From assembly GCA_902782145.1 (NCBI GenBank), contig CACZLZ010000025.1:1-34902 (forward strand): DNA of 34,902 bases, written 5' to 3'. The notes beneath the pieces are model-generated. The model searched no databases. It worked only from the letters and a program-made list of their open reading frames with translations, and was not told the DNA's origin. Shown in pieces: positions 18,625-27,038 of the stretch; position 1 is the stretch's first letter; every line of letters starts with the position of its first letter. The position numbers and the translations under genes were made by a program. The DNA comes from an uncultured Aeromonadales bacterium (GTDB lineage Bacteria > Pseudomonadota > Gammaproteobacteria > Enterobacterales > Succinivibrionaceae).

Positions 18625-18697
18625 GGAAACCAGGATCATGCCGGGCACCAGGTACCCTGAAGGACGGGGACGGCAGCAACAAAAACCAAGAGCACAT

Positions 18698-19660
18698 ATG
18701 ATCAAGAAAATCGGAATTTTGACCAGCGGCGGCGATGCCCCGGGCATGAACGCTGCCATCAGGGCCATCGTGCGCACTGCCGTGGCCGACGGGATCCGGG
18801 TCCTGGGGATCCGGGACGGCTACCTGGGACTGCACCAGGAGCGGATCTCTGAGCTGAAGCGGGCCGATGTGGCGGATATCCTGAACCGCGCCGGCACCAT
18901 CCTGGGCACCGCCCGCTTCCCGGCCTTCAAGGACGAGGATGTGCGCCGGGAGGCCATGGCCATCCTCCGGAAGCACGAGATTGACGGGCTGGTGGTCATC
19001 GGGGGCGAGGGCTCCTACATGGGCGCCAAGCTCCTGTCCTTTGAAGGGTTCCCTTGTGTGTGCATTCCCGGGACCATCGACAACGATATCCCCGGCACCG
19101 ACTACTCCATCGGGTTCTCCACCGCCCTGCGCAACATTATTGAGGATGTGGACAAACTCCGGGACACAGCCTCCTCCCACAAGCGGATCTCCCTGGTGGA
19201 GACCATGGGCCGCAACTGCGGGGATCTGGCCCTTTACGCCTCCGTGGCCTGCGGAGCGGAATATGTCATCGTCCCGGAGATCGAATTCTCACGGGAAGAG
19301 CTGTACAAGAACATTGACACCGGACTTAAGCAGGGCAAGCGCCATGCCATTGTGATGATCTGCGAGAACGTCCTGGACATCAAGGAACTGGCCGCGGATC
19401 TGGAAACCCACACCGGCCTTGAGATCCGCACCACCATCCTGGGACATGTACAGCGGGGCGGCTCCCCCACCGCCTTTGACCGGATCATTGCCTCCCAGAT
19501 GGGGGCCTATGCCGTAAGTCTCATGAAGCGGGGCGTGGGCGGAGTGTGCATCGGGATCCAGGACAACCGCATTGTCCACCATGAGATCGCCGAAAGCATC
19601 TCCCAGATGCAGCACAAGTTCAACGCCTCCCTGCACACCCTGAGCAACCTGCTGGTCTGA
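18698..19660 (+). CDS. pfkA: ATP-dependent 6-phosphofructokinase
   Basis: A 320-residue enzyme, the standard bacterial length, that phosphorylates fructose 6-phosphate to fructose 1,6-bisphosphate, the committed step of glycolysis, in the cytoplasm. Visible motifs are GGDAPGMN (11-18), GTARFPAF (70-77), PGTIDNDIPGTDYSIGF (124-140) with the catalytic Asp128, VETMGRNCGDLAL with the substrate-binding Arg172, and GHVQRGGSPTAFDR. The Mg/ATP-binding motif that is GGDGS in the Escherichia coli enzyme (Asp103) reads GGEGS here (Glu104, codon GAG). The glycine that pyrophosphate-dependent enzymes replace with Asp is kept, so ATP is still the expected donor. I chose the ATG at 18698 because homology begins there. 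The upstream AAGAG is a weak ribosome site. It is followed by a hairpin and then the DUF4250 gene. Confidence 0.95.
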   Translation: MIKKIGILTSGGDAPGMNAAIRAIVRTAVADGIRVLGIRDGYLGLHQERISELKRADVADILNRAGTILGTARFPAFKDEDVRREAMAILRKHEIDGLVVIGGEGSYMGAKLLSFEGFPCVCIPGTIDNDIPGTDYSIGFSTALRNIIEDVDKLRDTASSHKRISLVETMGRNCGDLALYASVACGAEYVIVPEIEFSREELYKNIDTGLKQGKRHAIVMICENVLDIKELAADLETHTGLEIRTTILGHVQRGGSPTAFDRIIASQMGAYAVSLMKRGVGGVCIGIQDNRIVHHEIAESISQMQHKFNASLHTLSNLLV

Positions 19661-19764
19661 TCCCGCGTCAGAGCAGAGCACCCGGCGCCGATCTGCCCCG
19701 GCAGAGGGCCCGGGAGTGCCTTTTCCCTCAACCCACCGTCAGCAAAGGAGACCGGGGGGCACCA

Positions 19765-19787
19765 GATCCGGGAGCCGATCCCGGATC
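19765..19787. repeat. perfect GATCCGGGA/TCCCGGATC hairpin after pfkA
   Basis: Nine-base perfect arms (19765-19773 and 19779-19787) enclose the loop GCCGA. No T-run follows. It sits between pfkA and the DUF4250 gene, about 25 bases before the latter's start, so it could mark an mRNA end or shield the next ribosome site. Confidence 0.6.
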
Positions 19788-19812
19788 AGATCCCATATCC
19801 CGGCACAAGATC

Positions 19813-20019
19813 ATGAGCCTTGAGAACTACCGCCACAGCGATTTTTTCATCACCCTGAGCCGCACCAACACCGCCCTCAGGGACGAATGCCCCACCCTGG
19901 AGGATCTTGTCCGCCGGGAAGATCTGGATCGGGAGGATTTTGAGACCTTTTTCCGGGAGCACGGCTACGCCTACGATCCCGCCACCAACTCCTTCCGCCC
20001 GGAGGACAACGCCCAATGA
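19813..20019 (+). CDS. DUF4250 domain protein
   Basis: A 68-residue cytoplasmic protein matching the small DUF4250 family: a HSDFFITLSRTNTALRDE opening, an acidic middle (LEDLVRREDLDREDF) and a GYAYDPATNSFR end, corresponding to the family's DPF-LLS-NT-LRD and Y-YD-N-F pattern. No biochemical role is established that I know of. Its stop codon overlaps the sbcB start (ATGA at 20016-20019), so the two are probably translationally coupled, which hints at a link with exonuclease I or simply a shared transcript. The ribosome site before ATG 19813 is weak. The family resemblance is from memory. Confidence 0.8.
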   Translation: MSLENYRHSDFFITLSRTNTALRDECPTLEDLVRREDLDREDFETFFREHGYAYDPATNSFRPEDNAQ

Positions 20020-21470
20020 CCCCGCAGAACGTCAGCACCTTCACCTTCTACGATCTGGAAACCTTCGGCACTGATCCCCGCAGGGACCGGATCTGCCAGT
20101 TTGCCGCCGTCAGGACCGATGCGGATCTCAACATCCTGGAGGAAATGGTGTGCTACTGCCGCCCGCCCAGGGACTATCTGCCCTCCCTGGAGGCGGTGGA
20201 GGTCACCAGGATCACCCCGGCCTTCGCCAGCCAGAGCGGCGACAATGAGAACATCTTCATGGGCAAGGTCCTCAGCTTTCTGACCCGGCCGGGCAACTGC
20301 GTCCTGGGCTACAACTCAGTGAAATTTGACGACGAGTTCCTCCGCCACGCCGCCTTCAGAAACTTCTTTCCCCCCTATGAATACAACACCTTCAGCGGCA
20401 GCAGCCGTTGGGATGTGTATCCCCTGATCCGGCTGTGCTGCGCACTGTGCCCAGAGGGGATCAACTGGCCCAAAGCCCAGGATGAGGACGGGGAGCGCTA
20501 CAGCCTGAAGCTGGCGGATCTCACCGCCGCCAATGGACTGGAGCACGACAACGCACACGACGCCATGTCCGATGTCAGGGCCACCATTGCCCTCTTGCGC
20601 CTGGTGTTTCAGAAACAGCCCAAAATGTTCAGCTACGTCTTCCGCCGGCGCACCCGGCGTGCCCTGCTGGAGAGTCTGACCGACCCCCTGACCGGAGAGC
20701 TCCTGACCAGTCCCCTGCTCACTGTTCACTCCCGGTTCGGACCGGACCACCTGTTCACTGGAGCCGTGCTGCCGGTGATGATGGATCCCCAAAAGCGCTA
20801 CGTCTACTGCTGGGATCTCACCCGGACCGAGGAGGAATACCAGGATCTGCCCTCCCTGAAGGAGCTGGACTGCCAGGCAGTGACCATGTCCGATCTGGGC
20901 ATTGTGAAGATCAAACTGGCCTCCTGCCCCGTGCTGGTGCCCCTGAACGCTCTGCTGCCGGAAGGCCGCAGGGAGCGGGTGGATCTGGATCCTGAGGCCA
21001 TCAAAAAACTGGAAGAGTACTTCCGCCAGGATGATCTGAAAAGGAATTACCTGGAAGGCTGCGTGGAGAAATTTGAGAAGGAGTACAGTTCCACGGAGGC
21101 CGCCGCAACCCAGGATCCGGAGTTCGGTCTCTACAGCATGCCCTTCGCCGGTCCTGAGGCTGCTGCCCTTCAGAACCTCAGACTGCAGATTCGCCAGGCC
21201 GAGCAGCAGGATCCCTACACCCTGAAGGACATTGTCTGCCCCGATCCCGCCACCGCCGAACTCCTGTTCCGCTTCCGGGCCCGGAACTATGAGCAACTGC
21301 TCAGTGCCGACGAACAGCAGCGCTGGGGGGAGAGGATCACTGCTTACAGCCGGGAGCATGCCGGAAGTTTCCTCACCGAACTCAATGACATGTGCATGAA
21401 ATACGAGAAAGATCCCGCCATGATGAACTTGCTGAAAGAGACAGCGGTATTTTACGGGATAACCGGATGA
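20016..21470 (+). CDS. sbcB: exodeoxyribonuclease I
   Basis: A 484-residue 3'-to-5' single-strand DNA exonuclease used in mismatch repair and recombination, close to the length of Escherichia coli ExoI (475). The DEDDh active site is visible: Asp13 and Glu15 in FYDLETFGTDPRRDRICQFA, an Asp in SVKFDDEFLRHAAF (105-106), and His181 and Asp186 in HDNAHDAMSDVRAT. The NTFSGSSRWDVYPLIRL segment and the C-terminal ExoI-type helical part are also present. The ATG at 20016 overlaps the stop of the DUF4250 gene by four bases. After the stop there is a small GGGATC-A-GATCCC palindrome (21536-21548) but no clear terminator. Confidence 0.94.
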   Translation: MTPQNVSTFTFYDLETFGTDPRRDRICQFAAVRTDADLNILEEMVCYCRPPRDYLPSLEAVEVTRITPAFASQSGDNENIFMGKVLSFLTRPGNCVLGYNSVKFDDEFLRHAAFRNFFPPYEYNTFSGSSRWDVYPLIRLCCALCPEGINWPKAQDEDGERYSLKLADLTAANGLEHDNAHDAMSDVRATIALLRLVFQKQPKMFSYVFRRRTRRALLESLTDPLTGELLTSPLLTVHSRFGPDHLFTGAVLPVMMDPQKRYVYCWDLTRTEEEYQDLPSLKELDCQAVTMSDLGIVKIKLASCPVLVPLNALLPEGRRERVDLDPEAIKKLEEYFRQDDLKRNYLEGCVEKFEKEYSSTEAAATQDPEFGLYSMPFAGPEAAALQNLRLQIRQAEQQDPYTLKDIVCPDPATAELLFRFRARNYEQLLSADEQQRWGERITAYSREHAGSFLTELNDMCMKYEKDPAMMNLLKETAVFYGITG

Positions 21471-21639
21471 CTGCTGGGCTGAACTGACTGCATCAGATGA
21501 GCAGACAGCCCGAGAGCAGAGCTAGGTAGCGAAGAGGGATCAGATCCCGAGGTTGGACAGCGTCTCCCTTTCCCTGGAGTCCGCTGCCACGCACCGGCGG
21601 CAATCCTCTCATATACGCCTTTCAAGCTACGGAAAGATC

Positions 21640-23397
21640 ATGTCAGAATCAGATGCGCAACTGCTGAATTCGCCCTATGGCGAAGTTGCCTATGAATTAT
21701 TCCGCAAACTCAGAAGAGCTATTGCAGACAAAAGCGGGATAATAAAGTATCTTGATGATATCGCAACCACCAAATATCCGGTTTTGCTGCGTCCCAGGAG
21801 ATTTGGCAAAAGCACTTTTGTTCAGATGCTCAAATGCTTCTACGATATATCTTATGCCAGCCAATATGAAGAACTGTTTTCAAAAACAGCAATATACAAC
21901 GAGCATCTGGCGAGTCACAACTCATATCACGTGCTGGACTTTGACTTTTCCAGTGTGTCAGGAATTAAAGAAGGCACTCTGATAAGAAGTTTTATCATTG
22001 CCATCAACAGCGGCATAAATGATTTTCTGGTCCGTTATCCGGATTTCGTTTTTAATCCCACTGACGCAGAAAAAGAAACTCCATCAGGCTTTTTTACATC
22101 CTTTGTGGATGCTTATAAGCGCTATCCGGCCAAAAAATCACTTTACCTGCTGATTGACGAATATGACAATTTTGCCAACAGTGTTCTGTCCCAGGATCTG
22201 GAACTCTTCAGGGCAATCACCGGATCAGGTGGCTTCCTTAAAGGATTTTATGCCGCAGTAAAAGAAGGCACCAAACGGTATGTTGCCAAGACTTTCATAA
22301 CCGGCGTGTCGTCGGTGTCCCTCGACTCCCTTACATCCGGTTTTAACATTGCCCTGAATGTCACTTCTGACAAGTGCTTTAATGAGTATGCCGGCTTCAC
22401 TGAAGACGAACTGCGGAAACTCATCAGCGAGCTGGTTGATCTGAAAGCCCTGGGAACAACGGCAGAGGAACTTATTGCCATCATGAAGCCGGTGTATGAT
22501 GGTTACTGCTTCAGCAGCGAGTCCTCTAACACCGTATTTAATTCCTCTATGTGTCTGTATTATCTGGACAAAGTCAGGAAAAAAGCAGATATACTTCCTC
22601 CTGAATACTATATGGATCCGGCGTCCGACCATGATGGCTCCAAACTGCAGCAGCTTTTTGCAATAGCCGAGGAAGGCCTGGCCAACAACATTCTTGGCAA
22701 TTATTTAACCGGCAGGTCATTCAGCATTGTAAATCTGACAGAAAACATTAATTTAAACAAGCAGTCCTCGTATAACGAAGTTCAGCTGCTGTCCATGCTT
22801 TATTATCTCGGCTATCTCACCATCGATCCCGCGACCTCAACCAACAGAAAATTATCCTTAAAAATCCCCAATATCTTCATGTCGAGGCTGTTTGCCCAGT
22901 GCACAGTCGATTTGCGACTAAAGCCCAACCGATATTTTAAAGATCCCGTTCTTGATATATCATCACTGCTTGATCTGAATGATGACATTTCACCATTTGC
23001 CGCTTCATGCACCGAATTTTTAAGTGGCATTTTTACCAATCAGGTTCTGTCACACATGAGTGAAATGGCTTTAAATCTGGTGCTTCACGCCAAACTAGAT
23101 GCCATCTTCGACGTCTTTACTGAAATGCAGAAATCACTGCGAGTTGTCGGCAAAGGTGAAAAATATGCAGATCTGGTGATCACTGTGCATGAGGGGACTG
23201 GGAACGAATGCATCTATCTTTTCGAGCTCAAGTACACCGCCAAAAATGAGGCCACCAAAGCCAAAATTGAATCCCTGAAAAAGGAAGCTGTCAGCCAGTT
23301 AAAATCATACAAGAACGCCATCGAATTCAGGAATAAAAACGTCAAGGCATATGCCATGATCTTTGCCGGATCGGCGTGCGTGTACTGCGGACACTGA
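21640..23397 (+). CDS. AAA-ATPase-like protein with C-terminal PD-(D/E)XK nuclease domain (DUF1703 type)
   Basis: A 585-residue protein of the AAA-ATPase-like/DUF1703 family, common in large paralogous sets in gut anaerobes. The N-terminal part has the family's KYPVLLRPRRFGKST (Walker A around 51-59) and Walker B LYLLIDEYDNF (168-178). The C-terminal domain has the nuclease signature Asp511 in ADLVITV and Glu529-Leu-Lys531 in YLFELKY. The biological role is not settled; a link to mobile elements or defence is often suggested. I start at the ATG at 21640, preceded by GGAAAG 6 bases away, because the family's opening (SPYGEVAYELFRKLR) follows. The 29 residues encoded upstream in the same frame have no similarity. 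The gene is visibly AT-richer than sbcB and pfkA, which suggests horizontal acquisition. It faces the next gene tail to tail. Confidence 0.85.
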   Translation: MSESDAQLLNSPYGEVAYELFRKLRRAIADKSGIIKYLDDIATTKYPVLLRPRRFGKSTFVQMLKCFYDISYASQYEELFSKTAIYNEHLASHNSYHVLDFDFSSVSGIKEGTLIRSFIIAINSGINDFLVRYPDFVFNPTDAEKETPSGFFTSFVDAYKRYPAKKSLYLLIDEYDNFANSVLSQDLELFRAITGSGGFLKGFYAAVKEGTKRYVAKTFITGVSSVSLDSLTSGFNIALNVTSDKCFNEYAGFTEDELRKLISELVDLKALGTTAEELIAIMKPVYDGYCFSSESSNTVFNSSMCLYYLDKVRKKADILPPEYYMDPASDHDGSKLQQLFAIAEEGLANNILGNYLTGRSFSIVNLTENINLNKQSSYNEVQLLSMLYYLGYLTIDPATSTNRKLSLKIPNIFMSRLFAQCTVDLRLKPNRYFKDPVLDISSLLDLNDDISPFAASCTEFLSGIFTNQVLSHMSEMALNLVLHAKLDAIFDVFTEMQKSLRVVGKGEKYADLVITVHEGTGNECIYLFELKYTAKNEATKAKIESLKKEAVSQLKSYKNAIEFRNKNVKAYAMIFAGSACVYCGH

Positions 23398-23599
23398 GGA
23401 CAATTCCCCGTCATTATCCGGAGAACAGGGGAACAGTAAGAAAATGCGCAGGGTTCATCACCACCAGAAAAAGGACTTGGCTGCCAGCTGGATTTGAGCT
23501 CCTTTTAAGACCATTCTCCCGTGTCTGACATGTTCAGATCTCTGTGAGCTGGCAAATGACTCCTGGCACATAGGCTCACATCCCGGACTCCCTGCAGGC

Positions 23600-25207
23600 T
23601 CAGATCTCCGCTCTGCCCAGCAGAAAGTTCTCCAGACTCACGGTCCCTGCCGGCAGTTCCCCGCCACCGGCCAATCTCTGATCCGCCAGAATGATGGGCT
23701 CCATTTCCCTGCGGCGGCGGACGGACGCCAGCAAGTTCCTCAGTCCCCTTATCCCCCCGCGGCCCCACAGCACAGCGGCAAAACCCATCCTTCCCGCCGC
23801 TGCAGCATGAAAAACCATCCTGCCCTGCCCCAGTTCCTGACATGACACCTCATACCCCCTTGATCGGAGTTCGTTATACAGTACGGTCCTGGCACACCGG
23901 TTCAGATCCCAGGCTCCGTCTCCCCGGTACTGGGAGCACAGAGCAGGATCCATGGCAAAAAAGCAGAACCCTGGATCCCGGCTGTTCCCGCCAGAAACAC
24001 AGGGCCACTGATGATCTGAAATGTCTGACTCAGGGGAAGACCCCGGAGCAGGAGTCTGGGCACTGATGCAGCTGGCCGCCGGTTCCCTTACCATGACGGA
24101 AGCTGGAGCGGCTGCCGGATCAGCAATACGCTCAGCAGCAGCCGCTGAACCAAAAGCGGGAACAGAGACCGGCGCTGACCGCAGACAGGAGTCAGCTGTT
24201 TCCGGACAGGCGATGAGCCGGGCGCATTCCCCGGCATAGACACTTTGCAGAGCCCCCAGCCAGAGCCCGGGATCCCTCCGGGGCCATTTCAGCCGGTGTC
24301 TCCTGAGATGATCCCGGATCCTGTCCTGGCTGGCAAATGATCCGCTGGCAGATCCAATGAAGCCGGCCGCCTCAGCAAAGGCTTTGGGGGATGCGATGGG
24401 CCATTTCCGCAATGCATCCTGCAACATAAGTTCCTCAGTATGCCAGATGAAACAGCGGTTTCCTGCAGACTCCTCGCCGTTCCCCGGATGCCCCCGCAGG
24501 ATCATTTCCGGGAGACCTCCCCAGATGAGATAGTCCTCCAGACACAGCTCCCGGCCTGACAGGGCAGCAAGTTCCCGGGCACCGGCAAAAGGCAAGGGGC
24601 GCAGCAGAAAAGCCACGATCTGCCCAGACGGACAGATATTCCGGAGATCTGCGCCTGTTCCGGGGTACGCCTCAGGAGAAGAGTTCCACAGGAGATCATG
24701 AAGACATCCTGCTGCATTCCGGTCCCCGCCGGCAGGATCAGATGTCAGGGGCTCCTGACAGGCGGCAAAGACGCTGAAGCCCCGCCGTGCGAGCTCACGG
24801 CAGGAACCGTCAAGCATGGCCGGATCAGACAGATGATCCAGGATCACATGCCCCCTGACACCGGATCCGGCAGCGGTCCCGCCTTTGCCACCACCGCCCA
24901 GTCCTGATAATGCCGGATCCTGCATGGCGGCAAGAAACCAGCGTTCAAAGGCCTCCTGCTCAGCAGGCCGGGCCAGATCAAAAAAGCGTGCTGCCGGAGA
25001 ACTGATCCGCAGTTCATCCCGGATCTGGCGGAGCAGGAAGGATTTGCCACAGCGCCGGATCCCGGCAAGGACCTTAACCGCCGGCAGGTCATAATAAATC
25101 CGGAGGACGGTGAGTTCCCGGCTGCGCCCCGGAGCAGATCCCCGGATTTCTGCCGCTCCCGCCTTCCGGCATGCATACACCGCATCTGAAAAATCTTCTG
25201 CAGACAT
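23600..25207 (-). CDS. divergent AAA_14/DUF4143-type ATPase, possibly degenerate
   Basis: A 535-residue protein with the layout of AAA_14 plus DUF4143 ATPases. It has a Walker A-like VLAGIRRCGKSFLLRQI (47-63) and, further on, EDYLIWGGLPEMIL, which matches the family's E-YL-GG-PE motif. The usual Walker B D-E pair reads VILDH (Asp124-His125), so the catalytic Glu is missing, and the sensor region is replaced by VFAACQEPL. Two low-complexity, Gly- and Ala/Pro-rich insertions (about 101-118 and in the second half) interrupt the domains. It therefore may bind ATP without hydrolysing it, or be on the way to becoming a pseudogene, although the frame is intact. The ATG at 25207 has GGGGAG 3 bases upstream. 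Unlike the facing AAA/nuclease gene, its composition is GC-rich and host-like. Confidence 0.65.
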   Translation of the reverse strand: MSAEDFSDAVYACRKAGAAEIRGSAPGRSRELTVLRIYYDLPAVKVLAGIRRCGKSFLLRQIRDELRISSPAARFFDLARPAEQEAFERWFLAAMQDPALSGLGGGGKGGTAAGSGVRGHVILDHLSDPAMLDGSCRELARRGFSVFAACQEPLTSDPAGGDRNAAGCLHDLLWNSSPEAYPGTGADLRNICPSGQIVAFLLRPLPFAGARELAALSGRELCLEDYLIWGGLPEMILRGHPGNGEESAGNRCFIWHTEELMLQDALRKWPIASPKAFAEAAGFIGSASGSFASQDRIRDHLRRHRLKWPRRDPGLWLGALQSVYAGECARLIACPETADSCLRSAPVSVPAFGSAAAAERIADPAAAPASVMVREPAASCISAQTPAPGSSPESDISDHQWPCVSGGNSRDPGFCFFAMDPALCSQYRGDGAWDLNRCARTVLYNELRSRGYEVSCQELGQGRMVFHAAAAGRMGFAAVLWGRGGIRGLRNLLASVRRRREMEPIILADQRLAGGGELPAGTVSLENFLLGRAEI

Positions 25208-25606
25208 GAACTCCCCGTCTTCTGAAAACTGACAAATGACGTATAATCGGACTGACTGGAAACCCGGCGGAAACCGGATTTTCCTTGATTCCAGCCGCAC
25301 TGCCAGACTTGAACTTCCGCCACCATGAGACGGCTACTCCAGCACACAGCAGGCCACGAATAACTAAGGGCTGAAGCCGCGCTCCGGCACCCAGCAGCCA
25401 CCAGAACTGGCTTCATTGTAAGTCACCAGGATCATTCTCGGGTGAAATAGCTGCCGGATCTGCCGTCCCCGGCAGGAAAGAGCCCGCAAGTGCCGGAAAC
25501 GGACTTCAGATCCGGCTAAAGCCGGCGGCAGCCCTTCCGAATGATCTGATGGGATCAGAACCGGCAGAATAGAACAAACTGACAGCTGAACAGACTGGAG
25601 AACACC
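25208..25606. other. gene-free divergent region before the chagasin-like genes
   Basis: No gene is supported in these roughly 400 bases. The region must carry promoters for the minus-strand ATPase gene and the plus-strand inhibitor gene. I see no clear -35/-10 pair or palindrome, only scattered GATC sites. Confidence 0.4.
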
Positions 25607-26098
25607 ATGAAAAGATCCCTCAGTTCCCTTGGCGCCGCCGCCATGCTGCTGGGTGCCGCCGCCAGCATGGCGGACAGCGCAGATCTCACCGCAGATCCTG
25701 GGATCCGTGAATGCAGCACCGGGGATCGCATCCAGAATCTGACTGTGCAATGCCAGGGTCCCATCATCCAGATCACCGTGAGAACCAATCCCTCCACCGG
25801 CTTTGACTGGTATTTCCGGAACTTTGATCCGGACCAGCTGGCACCCGGGGAAAAACAGTACCGGTCAACCAGCAAAGATCCCACCATCAGCGGAGCTCCC
25901 AGCACGGGGATCTACACCGCCCGGATCCTCCAGAGCGGCCGGACTGTCTTTGACTTCTGGTATATGCGGAACTGGAAGGGGGGCGAGGTTGCCCACGGCT
26001 ACCGCTTTACGGTGATCCCTGATGACTCCGGCAGCATCACCGGATACCACCTGAAAAAGCTCAGCCACCAGGACTGGAAGGAAGAGTACCGGGACTGA
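25607..26098 (+). CDS. exported chagasin-like (I42) cysteine-peptidase inhibitor homologue 1
   Basis: A 163-residue protein with a Sec signal peptide (MKRSLSSLGAAAMLLGAAA, then SMA). The mature part carries the three inhibitory loops of the chagasin family in order: NPSTGFDW (61-68, consensus NPTTGY-W), a Gly-containing loop SGAPSTG (95-101), and MRNWKGG (120-126) where the family has RPW. Known chagasins are small immunoglobulin-like proteins that block papain-type (C1) peptidases. Two Cys residues (36 and 49) precede the first loop. GGAG lies 6 bases before the ATG. It is tandem with a second copy 220 bases downstream. The likely site of action is the periplasm or outside. The target is unknown, and clostripain-type C11 enzymes, which are encoded in this window, are not an established chagasin target. 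Confidence 0.8.
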   Translation: MKRSLSSLGAAAMLLGAAASMADSADLTADPGIRECSTGDRIQNLTVQCQGPIIQITVRTNPSTGFDWYFRNFDPDQLAPGEKQYRSTSKDPTISGAPSTGIYTARILQSGRTVFDFWYMRNWKGGEVAHGYRFTVIPDDSGSITGYHLKKLSHQDWKEEYRD

Positions 26099-26318
26099 GC
26101 CAAGTCTGTGCCGGAGGCTCTTCCACCGGATCGCAATGCCAGGGATTTCCGGATCTCCGCCACGGAAGCATAAGAACTGCTCTGTAATAATAACTGCTCT
26201 GCAGGATCCGGGACGCACATCCTAAGCCATCAGTTACCGTAACCAAACTCATGTCTGGCGACATAAACACATGCCCCGTCCTGCCGCCGGCCGTTAACCG
26301 TCAACCTGAGTAACCACA

Positions 26319-26873
26319 ATGAAAAGACTCATCAGATCACTGGTAGCCCTGCCTGCACTGCTGCTTGCATCCCAAGCTCACTGTGAGTCTCCGGCTGAAA
26401 TCCAGTCTCCCGTTCTGGGCACCAGAGCACCCTCGGCACCGGAGACCACCGCAGCACCGGTTATACGGGACTGCAGGCAGACCGTCCGCACCTACGGCTT
26501 CAGGGTGAACTGCCAGGGCAGCCGCATCATGATCACGACCCAAACCAATCCCACCACGGGCTACGACTGGCATTTCCGAAATTTTAACCGGGAAAAACTC
26601 AGGATCCTGGGATCTTCCTATAAGAGGCTCCATCCCAGGGCCAAAGGCTCTCCCAGCGTCGCCACCTACTCAGCCGAGATCCTCTCCCTAGATCAATCAT
26701 CCTTTGATTTCTGGTATATGCGGAACTGGAAAGGAGGTGGGATAGACAACGGCTACCGCTTTGTGCTCACTGCCGACAGTTCTATGAACATCAGCGGCTT
26801 TACGGTCACACCGCTGAAGCGTCAGGAATGGAAGGAGGACGAGACTGGTGAAAAAGTCAGAGGAGATCCATAA
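26319..26873 (+). CDS. exported chagasin-like (I42) cysteine-peptidase inhibitor homologue 2
   Basis: A 184-residue paralogue of the preceding gene. The signal peptide is MKRLIRSLVALPALLLASQA. A Ser/Pro/Ala-rich spacer of about 27 residues follows, then the inhibitor domain with a perfect first loop NPTTGYDW (77-84), a second loop KGSPSVA (109-115) and the third loop MRNWKGG (134-140). The FDFWYMRNWKGG string is identical in both copies. The Cys pair (52, 65) is conserved. The 220 bases between the copies hold the palindrome GTTACCGTAAC (26233-26243) upstream of this gene and no other gene. Only a weak ribosome site (GAG, 9 bases before the ATG) is visible. The two genes may be a local duplication that is now specialising. 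Confidence 0.82.
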   Translation: MKRLIRSLVALPALLLASQAHCESPAEIQSPVLGTRAPSAPETTAAPVIRDCRQTVRTYGFRVNCQGSRIMITTQTNPTTGYDWHFRNFNREKLRILGSSYKRLHPRAKGSPSVATYSAEILSLDQSSFDFWYMRNWKGGGIDNGYRFVLTADSSMNISGFTVTPLKRQEWKEDETGEKVRGDP

Positions 26874-27038
26874 AGAGGCAGCAGGCTGTTGGACAGGATC
26901 GGCACACCTCCCTCTGCCTGAGGCAGGATACCTGACCAGTTGCCACACTACTTTCCAGGTCAGGTCAGTGACGGCAGCTCTGTCTTTTACCCACGCCCTC
27001 AGCCCATGTGACTGCACCGGCAGTCCGCTTTCCTTCCG

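Larger units (their letters stand above)
17486..18697. repeat. 1.2-kb gene-free region rich in short repeats
   Basis: No frame here looks coding. Visible structure includes a GATCCCGG (17601-17608)/CCGGGATC (17618-17625) hairpin; GCGCC/GGCGC at 17883-17898; four copies of CATGCTCC starting at 17911, 17933, 17947 and 17961, the last three on a 14-base period; the direct repeat TGACATGAAGG (18210) and TGACATGAAAGG (18243) alternating with GGCACC/GGTGCC arms at 18219, 18236 and 18253; and four tandem AGATCC units at 18601-18624. The region separates a minus-strand gene from the plus-strand pfkA and must hold promoters for both, but I cannot place them with confidence. Confidence 0.6.

Noticed and set aside
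18698-19660. Pyrophosphate-dependent phosphofructokinase
   Set aside because: The Gly after the acidic residue in GGEGS is kept and the length and remaining motifs follow the ATP-dependent PfkA pattern.
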